This document shows, piece after piece, positions 34,980 to 43,500 of a DNA stretch of 64,000 nt (the first letter of the stretch is position 1; the number at the start of each line of letters is the position of its first letter). The notes beneath the pieces were generated by a model. It saw only the letters and a list, made by a program, of their open reading frames with translations. It ran no database searches and was not told the origin of the DNA. Source of the stretch: Candidatus Competibacteraceae bacterium (GTDB lineage Bacteria > Pseudomonadota > Gammaproteobacteria > Competibacterales > Competibacteraceae); NCBI GenBank assembly GCA_016713505.1, contig JADJPA010000001.1:1178001-1242000 (forward strand). The letters are read 5' to 3'. Both the position numbers and the translations under genes were made by a program.

Positions 34980-37415
34980 TCACGGCAACCAAGACCACAT
35001 TTCCAGCATCACGAACCGCACCAGGGCACGGGTGAAAGCGACGATGATCGGCTCTCGTCCGGCGGCGATCTTGGCATAACCGGTCATTTCCGCTTTCAAC
35101 AGGCCATCGGGATTATCGATCAGCGTGACCACCCGCACCGCGCGCACGCTCGGATTGTCCACCAGTGATTCGGCGGTATCGGCGATCAGGCTCACTTTGC
35201 CCTTAAAGTCGCGCAAGGGATGCGCCCAGACGCGCAAGGTGACCGGAGCTTCCAACTGAACCGCGCCGATATCGGTTTCCGGCACCAGCACTTCGACCTG
35301 AATTTTTTGCGTTTCCTCCAGGGTCGCGAATAAATCGCCTTCCTTAAGAAAACTACCCTGCTTGAATTCCAGACGCGGCGTGACCACTCGCCCGGCGATG
35401 GGCGCACGCAGCTGAGTGGCTTCGAGCTGCTGTTGAAAATAGCTCAGCTGCTCGTTCAATTGTTGCAATTCGGCTCGTTTGATAGCGACTTCCAGGGGCT
35501 GAGGCGGACTTTTCACCAGTTGCAGATTGGCTTCCGCCACCGCCAGCGCCGCCTTGTCCGCTTCGGCGTTACCGATCGCTTCGGTATAACGCAGTTCCGG
35601 CGCCACGCCTTGCTTGGCCGCCACGGCCAGCACATCTTGCAGCTTCTTGCTGCTGGCGGCTTTGATTCGCGCTAAATCCACCTGGTGCTGGGCATAGGCA
35701 ATCGCTTCCGGTTTGGGGCCATGCAGCAACAACTCCAACTCGTTGCGTTTCCTTTCAAGTTCGGCCCGAGTGCTCGCCACGTCGTAACGCGGTCTCCAGT
35801 CGCTCAGCCGAGCCAGCACCGCGCTTTGTTGCAGCGTTTGATTCTCGCGGACTCCCACCTCGGTCACCACACCCGGTACGGTCGCATGGACTTCCGCTCG
35901 CCGGTTCGGCAGCAAAGTCGCTCCACCCGTCACTTCATACGGATAAGGCAACAAAAACAGCGCGCCGATCAGAGCCAGCAGCGCCAACCGCGTCAGCCAG
36001 CGCTTGAAACGGCTCTTGGGCGGCTGTTTTACCGGCGAAGAAGACGGCAATTTCGGCGGAGCGATCACATTCCCGGCCGCGGGTGGCGACGGTGGGACGG
36101 TAGCATTCCCAACACCCCAGCCTGATGACGGCTGAAAAAACGCTATCCCGCCACCATCCCTTACCGTCGGTGGCGACCTCAGATAGGGCAGCGCCCAAGC
36201 CAGAAATCCCGCCACCAGCGCCAGGAACAACAACACGCCCACACCGTGCATTTGACTTTCCAAATGCACGGCGGCGCCCAACAATACCGTCCCGACAATC
36301 AACAGAAAATAGGCGACCGCGGCAAAGCCATACGCTAACAAGGCATATTTTTCGCGCGGCGCTAAGAGCTTGAGCGGGTGCGCGTTGCGCAGGGCGAGTC
36401 GTAAAACCACAAAGGCCCGTTCGCGAAGGTGCGGAAAATCCAGATAAGTGGTCAGCCACGCATAGCCTTCGGCTCGCCACAGCGGATTGATGATGAATAG
36501 CGCCTCGCCCAGCGCCAGATGACCGAGTACGAACCCGTAGGAACCGAGGCGACTGGACGAATGCAGGTTGAACTGCCAGACCAGAATGCCGAGCACGAAG
36601 AAGCCCAGCTTGACCAACAGCGGCACCGCATACACCCACAGACGCTCGCGCCGCGCCAGCCTGCGAACGCCCCGACCCACAAAAAAACGCGGGATGATTC
36701 CGAAGGCCAACCGGACGCCAAATCCGCTGACCTGACCCCCGTAATAGGCGCTGACCGTACCTTGCAACAGCTTGCTGGTCAGATTGACCAGGAACAGGCC
36801 CACCGTCAGCTTCACAATCAGATGAAAACCCACTTGATCGATGCTTCGCAATTCCTGAAGGTAGCGCGGCTGATGGTGTAGGATGACCAGCAAGGCCAAC
36901 GGCACGCCTGGCACCAACAACCAGACGATGCGATGCAACCAGCGCAGCCGCCGGGCCGCGCCCGCTAGAAATGCGCCGGCTTTAAAAAATTCCCAGCGAT
37001 AACGTTGGCCCAGCCGTTCTTTGGACGGTGCTGGCCGCCCGTCGGAAGATGTCGGAGATTCTGGCTCCGCGATCTCTCGATCGGCTTCGGCCACGCTGGA
37101 TAAATCGGGACCGGCTTGGGACACGGGCGCGCTCAGCAGCCCTAACGACGCCATCTCCCGATAGAAGCCGCTGAGTTGTTCGGTGCTGATATTAAATCCA
37201 AAACGGCTGGCGAAGAGGCCTTGAATCGTGGTGGGATCGGCGGTTTCATCGAGCTGGCGGCACAGAAACCACTCCTCCTCGCCCAGTTCGAACTGCTCGC
37301 CGGTCGCGGGATTGCGGACCTGATAGCGGTGGTTGCCTTGCGCGTCCGCAACGTCCCGGACGATCAAATCCGGCCGCAAGCGCGAGCGCGGGTCGGGCGA
37401 ACGGTCCTCATCCAT
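34980..37415 (-). CDS. PqqD-like / degenerate M50 / HlyD membrane fusion protein
   Basis: The 811-residue protein begins with a PqqD-like winged-helix region (about 1-95), continues with a multi-helix membrane domain resembling M50 site-2 proteases (about 150-430), a second membrane helix region (about 475-500) and an HlyD-type periplasmic adaptor with lipoyl halves and a coiled coil (about 505-790). At the place where M50 enzymes carry HExxH this protein reads LLQGTVSAYYGGQ, so the zinc site is lost. It probably acts in export across the envelope. It is the last gene of the minus-strand run, 7 bases after the KS-AT gene; no ABC or TolC partner is visible. Confidence 0.75.
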   Translation of the reverse strand: MDEDRSPDPRSRLRPDLIVRDVADAQGNHRYQVRNPATGEQFELGEEEWFLCRQLDETADPTTIQGLFASRFGFNISTEQLSGFYREMASLGLLSAPVSQAGPDLSSVAEADREIAEPESPTSSDGRPAPSKERLGQRYRWEFFKAGAFLAGAARRLRWLHRIVWLLVPGVPLALLVILHHQPRYLQELRSIDQVGFHLIVKLTVGLFLVNLTSKLLQGTVSAYYGGQVSGFGVRLAFGIIPRFFVGRGVRRLARRERLWVYAVPLLVKLGFFVLGILVWQFNLHSSSRLGSYGFVLGHLALGEALFIINPLWRAEGYAWLTTYLDFPHLRERAFVVLRLALRNAHPLKLLAPREKYALLAYGFAAVAYFLLIVGTVLLGAAVHLESQMHGVGVLLFLALVAGFLAWALPYLRSPPTVRDGGGIAFFQPSSGWGVGNATVPPSPPAAGNVIAPPKLPSSSPVKQPPKSRFKRWLTRLALLALIGALFLLPYPYEVTGGATLLPNRRAEVHATVPGVVTEVGVRENQTLQQSAVLARLSDWRPRYDVASTRAELERKRNELELLLHGPKPEAIAYAQHQVDLARIKAASSKKLQDVLAVAAKQGVAPELRYTEAIGNAEADKAALAVAEANLQLVKSPPQPLEVAIKRAELQQLNEQLSYFQQQLEATQLRAPIAGRVVTPRLEFKQGSFLKEGDLFATLEETQKIQVEVLVPETDIGAVQLEAPVTLRVWAHPLRDFKGKVSLIADTAESLVDNPSVRAVRVVTLIDNPDGLLKAEMTGYAKIAAGREPIIVAFTRALVRFVMLEMWSWLP

Positions 37416-37422
37416 CGGCCGC

Positions 37423-40400
37423 TTAACGCCGCCGGCCGGACAGCCACGCGGTCATCAGCCGTTCCTGTTGTCCGAGAAATTCCCGCATGAGGTCGTGATG
37501 CTGTTGCAGTGCGACTTGCCGCCGATTGTCAGGACCGGCGGTCGCCGGTTGCCGGGCAAGCGAAATCGGCTCCACCGCTGGCGCGGCGGGCGACATGGCG
37601 GCAGACGAAGGCACGGCGGCCGACGGTACAGCGGAGCGTCTTGCCACGGCAATGACGCTCTCCCGCAGCGGTTGCAACTCCGCTTCATCAAGCCGGATGA
37701 TGGGGATGGCGCTCGACAGATACGGCGACGGTTTGCCGGGCGCGGCCGGCGGCGGTCCGTACAGCACGCTTAAATCCACCGGCACGCCGTGGACGAACAA
37801 GGTCGCCAACAAATGGCGCAGCGGCGTCAGGTCGTTGCGGCGGCGGTCGTCGCTGGCGACCGCTACATGCGGCTGTTGTTTCAAGATATCGCGGACAAAG
37901 CCGGTCAGATAAGGACTTGGCCCCACCTCCACGAACAGCCGCGCGCCGTCGGCATACAGGCGTCGAATGCTTTCTCGGAAACGGACCGACAACCGGTACT
38001 GGGCGGCGGCGGCGGCGCGGGCCTCAATCGGCTCCGGCGGAAACGGCGCGGCGGTGACGCAGGAATAGGGCGTTCCCTCCGGCGTGCCGACCGCTACATT
38101 CTCAAACAGCGCGTGAAACGCTTGCGCCAGCGGCTCCATCAGCGACGTGTGATAGCCGTGGCCCATCGGCAGCCGGACGCACAGTGCGCCTTCCGCGCGC
38201 AGCGCGGCATGAACCGCGTCAATCGACGGTGCGGGACCAAACAAGATGAATTGATTGTCACAATTATCCATGGTCAGATGCAGCGCTGGATCGGCCTCCA
38301 GCAGCACCCGAACGCGTTCCAGCGCAATACCGCCCACCGACAACAGCACGCCGGGCGGAAGCTTGCCCGCCGCTTCCAACTGACGATAATTCTGGTTCAT
38401 GCGCCGGACCAGATCGGCCAATCCAGCATCGTCCAACTGAAACAGGCCAGACGCCATCAGCGCGTCGTTTTCGCCGGTGCTGTGGCCCAGCCACAGATCC
38501 GGCCGCACGCCGAACTCGCGCAGCAGGGCATCCAGTGCCCGGCCGGCCACGAACACCGATTCCGACCCCAGCTCCATCCCGGCCAGCCGTTGTTCCGCTC
38601 GCGCGTGTTGTTCGGCGCTCAAACTGCTCGGCGGCGGGAAGATCGCCTCGCCCGGCGCGATATCGCGGGCGTCATAAAACAACCCGTTGAGAAAATCGAA
38701 CCAGCGCCGCACCACGGGGAACCGCACGGCCAGCGCCGCCAACATGTTTTGATATTGGGAATTTTCGCCGGGAAACAGAAACGCCAGCTTGCCACCTAAC
38801 GGCTCGGTACTGACATAAACGCCGCCGCGCGCTTGGCTGCGTTTCCGTGCGGGTCCGTCGAGTTTCGTTTCAGCCTGCTCCAGCTTGTGCAAGGCATCCT
38901 CGCGCTGTTCGGCCACCACCGCCAACCGGACTGCGCCCGCGCCGCGCTCCCGCCATAGTGCTTCCGCAAGCGCGGCCAGCGGTTGTTGCGGTTGCTCGCG
39001 CAGCTGCTGGGTCGCGCGCCGCACCTGTCCTTGCAAGCCTTCGCGATCCGCTGCGGCGAACACCAACAGATCGCCACCGCGCCGCAGCTGGGGCGGTAGG
39101 AAAGCCGAGAGCGGCTCGCCCTCGCCGTCCGGACTTTCTTCGAGCAGGGCATGACTGTTGACCCCGCCGAAACCGAAGGCGTTGACCGCCGCCCGCCGGG
39201 GGATGGCGCGGCCGTGAATCCACGGTCGCGTCTCGGTGTTGAGGTACAGCGGCGTCCGCTCCAACCCCAATTCCGAACTGACCTCATCGCACAGGGTCGG
39301 CGGCAGAATTTTGTGATACAGCGCCAGCGACGCTTTGATCAGGCCGGCGATGCCCGCCGCCGGAATGCAGTGGCCGATCATCGATTTGACCGACCCCAGG
39401 GCGATATGGGGCAGCACCCGCCGCCGCTCGCCCAGCAGTTGCGACAGGGCTTGAATTTCAGTCTGATCGCCCAGGGGGATGCCAGTGCCGTGCGCCTCGA
39501 TCAGGCCGAAATCGTGCGGCTCCAGCCCCGCTTGCCGGTAGGCGCGACGCATCGCCAGCAGCTCCCCCTCCAGCCGGGGGGCGGTTAAACCCTTGGCCTT
39601 GCCATCGGAGGATTGGCCGACTTCCTTCAAAACGGCGTAAATCCGGTGGCCGGCGCGACGGGCGTCCGCCAGCCGCTTCAACACCAGCACCCCGCCGCCC
39701 TCACCGAGCATGGTGCCGTTGGCCCCCGCCGAAAAAGGCCGGATGCAAGCGGTCGGCGACAGCGCGCCCAACATGCAGAAAATCATGAACACCAGCGGTG
39801 AGGTCGAGGTATTGATGCCGCCGGTCAGCATCACGTCCACCCGCCCCCGTCGCAATTCCAGCATGGCCGCTTCCACCGCGATCAGCGAGGATGCGCAGGC
39901 GGCGTCCACCACGTAATTCGGCCCCATGAAATTCAGCCGGTTGGCGATGCGGCCGGTCATCATATTGGGAACCAAACCGGGGATGTTGTCCACGTCAAAG
40001 GGCGGCAACTGTCGCTTGAGCGTTTCCTTCAAACGGCTGGCTTGCTCCGGATCTAAATCAGGCAACAGGGTTCGCAGCAAATGCAGGTGCTGGTCGAGGA
40101 AAACCGCGTGCTGCGCGCCGGTCAGATTGGCGCGGTTGGGGTGGGTGCCGTGGCCCAGAATGATGCCGATGCTTTCGGGATCGTAATCGTTTTCCCGCAG
40201 GCCGGCGTCGAGCAAGGCCGAGCGCGCCAGCTCCAGCGCGTGAAACTGATCCGGTTCGCCGCCGCCGGTGGAAACTGGAATGATGCCGAAGCGCTGGGGG
40301 TTGAAGCGCGACAGCTCGTTGAGAAACCCGCCGCGCTGGGTGTAGAGCCGGGTCGCCTCGCTGCTGGCGGGGTCGAAATAAACCTCGCCACCCCACTCCG

Positions 40401-40530
40401 GCAGCGGCTCGTCGATGGCGTCCACCTTGTTGAGGATATTGGCCCAATAGCTCGCCACGTCCGGCGCTTTGGGAAACAAGCCCGCCATGCCGACGATGGC
40501 GATATCCGTCCGATCCTGCCCGCTCATCAT
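37423..40530 (-). CDS. Ketosynthase-acyltransferase didomain synthase (PUFA/heterocyst-glycolipid type)
   Basis: The 1,035-residue protein has a ketosynthase (about 8-465) with the catalytic set C212 (VDAACASS), H347 (EAHGTG) and H387 (SMIGHC), and an acyltransferase (about 580-880) with LFPGENSQY and GHSTGE (S684). There is no ACP, dehydratase or enoyl reductase. The C-terminal 25 residues (MREFLGQQERLM) repeat an element found between AT and ACP in the neighbouring synthase. It should catalyse condensation using an ACP supplied in trans. Its ATG overlaps the stop of the larger synthase gene (ATGA). Confidence 0.9.
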   Translation of the reverse strand: MMSGQDRTDIAIVGMAGLFPKAPDVASYWANILNKVDAIDEPLPEWGGEVYFDPASSEATRLYTQRGGFLNELSRFNPQRFGIIPVSTGGGEPDQFHALELARSALLDAGLRENDYDPESIGIILGHGTHPNRANLTGAQHAVFLDQHLHLLRTLLPDLDPEQASRLKETLKRQLPPFDVDNIPGLVPNMMTGRIANRLNFMGPNYVVDAACASSLIAVEAAMLELRRGRVDVMLTGGINTSTSPLVFMIFCMLGALSPTACIRPFSAGANGTMLGEGGGVLVLKRLADARRAGHRIYAVLKEVGQSSDGKAKGLTAPRLEGELLAMRRAYRQAGLEPHDFGLIEAHGTGIPLGDQTEIQALSQLLGERRRVLPHIALGSVKSMIGHCIPAAGIAGLIKASLALYHKILPPTLCDEVSSELGLERTPLYLNTETRPWIHGRAIPRRAAVNAFGFGGVNSHALLEESPDGEGEPLSAFLPPQLRRGGDLLVFAAADREGLQGQVRRATQQLREQPQQPLAALAEALWRERGAGAVRLAVVAEQREDALHKLEQAETKLDGPARKRSQARGGVYVSTEPLGGKLAFLFPGENSQYQNMLAALAVRFPVVRRWFDFLNGLFYDARDIAPGEAIFPPPSSLSAEQHARAEQRLAGMELGSESVFVAGRALDALLREFGVRPDLWLGHSTGENDALMASGLFQLDDAGLADLVRRMNQNYRQLEAAGKLPPGVLLSVGGIALERVRVLLEADPALHLTMDNCDNQFILFGPAPSIDAVHAALRAEGALCVRLPMGHGYHTSLMEPLAQAFHALFENVAVGTPEGTPYSCVTAAPFPPEPIEARAAAAAQYRLSVRFRESIRRLYADGARLFVEVGPSPYLTGFVRDILKQQPHVAVASDDRRRNDLTPLRHLLATLFVHGVPVDLSVLYGPPPAAPGKPSPYLSSAIPIIRLDEAELQPLRESVIAVARRSAVPSAAVPSSAAMSPAAPAVEPISLARQPATAGPDNRRQVALQQHHDLMREFLGQQERLMTAWLSGRRR

Positions 40531-43500
40531 GTCGTCTCGGTCTGTGATTCCGCCGCCGGCTGACCGACCAGCGAACCCTCGGGATAATCGCCGGCGATCA
40601 ACTCCACCTCATCCGGCGAGCCGCGCAACAATTCGTTGAGGAAAAACTGGCGACCGGCCGCCGCTGGGGTCAGGGCGACGCCGCGCGCCGCGAACTGGCG
40701 GCGGATTTCGGGCGTCACCATGCCGGTGCTGTGCCGGGTCGCCTCCCAAGGCCCCCAGTTGAAGGCCGCGATCTTGATCCGCTCGCCCCAGCGAGCACGC
40801 AGCAGCCACGCCAGCCGGTTGACGGTTTCATTGGCGACCGCGTAATCCGCTTGCCCGCGATTGCCCCAGCGGCCGGCCACCGAAGTGAACAAGCCGAGGA
40901 AGCGCAAGGTGTCGGGGCGCAGATGGCGGGCGAGCAGAAAGGCGCTGTCGGCCTTGGCGGCCAACACCCGCGCCACGCTGTCGGTGGTTTTGTCTCGCAC
41001 CAACCGATCTTCCAGCACGCCCGCGCCGTGCACCACCGCGTCGATCCGGCCGAATCGTCGATAGAGGCCATCCAACAAAGCGGTGACCTCCGCCTCGTCG
41101 CTCATGTCCGCCGTCCGATATTCAACCCGCGCGCCGGCCTGAGTCAGCTCAGCCAGCGTGGCGCGTATTTCGCGGGCGTGCAACACGGCCTGAATTTGTC
41201 GTTCGATGGCGGCGGGACGTGTTTGACCTTGCGCCGAGCGGATGAAATGCTGGCGCAGCGCGGCGGTATCCAGCCCGCGCAAGGCATCCGATTCGGCCTC
41301 CGGCAAGGGGCTGCGGCCGACCAAAACCATGGTGGGACGATACGGGGCCAGTTCGTACAACACTTCGGCGGTGATGCCCCGCGCGCCGCCGGTCGCCAGA
41401 ATCACCCAATCGGCGGTGGGTTGCAGCCGGATCGGCGCGGTCGCAGGGAGCGGCGCGGCCACGGTATCGAACGCGGTTCGCACCCCGCCGGGATAGCCGA
41501 TTTCGCGTCGCCCGCCCGGCCAGAGCAACTCCTGAAACAAGGCACCCGCCAGCGCTTCGGGTTGCTGGCTCACGTCCAGATCGATCGCCTTGCCGCAAAA
41601 ACCCGCCGAATCTCCCGTCGGATTCCATTCGATATTCAAGGTTTTGGTCAGTCCGACCAAGCCCGCCGCCGCCGGGAATCTGTTCGGCTGACCGGCGGCG
41701 CAATCGCGACCGAAGCGGCCGCCCATGCCGCTCGCGGTCAACAGGCGACCTTGCGCGCTCAATTCCGCGCACAGCAACCGCAGCAAGGGAAACAGCGCGA
41801 TCACATCCCGATCGAGCCGTTCCCGCCACTCGGCAAAGGCGGTATTAGCCGTCAGCGGCGGCTGGCTCAGGGGCGATAAATGGAGGATGGCGCGCACGCT
41901 GAGGCTGCTGTCGCGCCGGCCCAACCAAGACTGCAAATGCGCCTGGTCTTGCAACACCTCATCCGGCAGAAACAACGGTTGCGCGCCGGCTTGGCGCAAG
42001 CGCTGGCTCACCAGATCGGCGACGCCTAACTCATCGGAGGTCAGCAGATACAACCCCGGCGGCAACGTGGGCGTCGCGATAGCGGGTAACGGCTCGGTTT
42101 GCGCCTGAAGGACATGCCGGGACAGAGCGGCGCTGGCGGTGGCATCTGTCCCGGCTCGTTCAAAAGGGCGCGCGTTCTCCCGCACCGGCGCTTGGCCCGA
42201 CGGTTTGGGCTGACGGTCGAGCCACGCTCGCACGAAATCGAGAATCTGCTGGAAGGTCGGCAACCGGGCCACCTGCTCCATCTCACCGCGCAAATCCTGC
42301 GCGAACGGCTCCGGCAGCGAGCGTCGGAACAAGCCGAGGATTTCGACGCGCTTGATGGAGTCGATGCCCAAATCCGCTTCGATGTCCTGATCGAGCGCCA
42401 CCATGTCTTCAGGATAGCCGGTGCGCTCGCTGACGATTTTCAGCAACAGCGGTTTGAGATCGGGAATCGCTGCCGAACTTGCCACGGGCGCGGGCGGCGG
42501 CGCGCTCGGCACGGCCGGCTTCGCGCTGGCGGGCGCGGCGGCGACCGGTGGCGAAACCGGAGGTGCGGCCACCGGCGCGGGCGGCGGCGCGGACGCCAAA
42601 ACGGGTTGGGGGCTTGACAGCGTTTGTGGCGAAACTGGCGCGCTCAGTACAAACTGCGGGATTTCGCCCTCGCCGTTGCTGGCCGTGAAATAGGCCAGCA
42701 TCACCCGCTCCTGAACTTGGAGAAACTGGCGCATGGTGTCCTGATACGCCGCCATCGCCTGATCCATCGCCCACGCGCCGGAACCCGACGATGGCACGGG
42801 TAAAGGATTGATAAGTGTTTGATTCGGGGGTGACATGGCCGCTCCCACGAGGTTTGAGGAAGAAATAAATGCCGCTGGCGCCGGGTCAGTCGAACCTGGC
42901 TCAGATCGGTTCTCGTCTTGCGGTTCGGCCGCCGGCGCCGGCGCGCGGCCCGTCCTGGCCGGTTCGTCGGAGCGGCGCGCGAAGCCGCCGCTCACCCACC
43001 AAATTCGCGACGAAAGCGGCGTTGGCCGGGTCGTCTCCGCCAGGTGCGCCCAATCCAGTTTGGCGACCGTGCGTCCGTCGAACAACCGTTCGGCATTGAA
43101 GCCCGCCCCTTGTGACCACAGCGCCGCCAAAGCGTGCAACAAGCCGTTGATCCCACCGCCCGCCCCATCGGTCGCTACCGCCAGATGGGGTCGCGCGCCG
43201 AGAATCTGGCGGGTCAGCCGGGCCAGCACTTCCTTGGGGCCAACCTCCAGAAACACCCGCGCGCCGGCTTGATACATTCCTTCAATCTCGTCCATGAAGC
43301 GCACCGGCGCGGTCAAGTGCTCGCTCAAACGGTGGCGGATACGGTCGGGCTCAGTCGGATACGGCGCGGCGTCGGCATTGCCGTAGACGGTCAATTCGGG
43401 CGGGTAAAATTCCACCGCCGCCATGAACTCCGCCAGCCGTTCTCGCGCCGGAGCCACCAGCGGCGAGTGAAAAGCCGCCGCAACCGACAACGGCGCGGTG

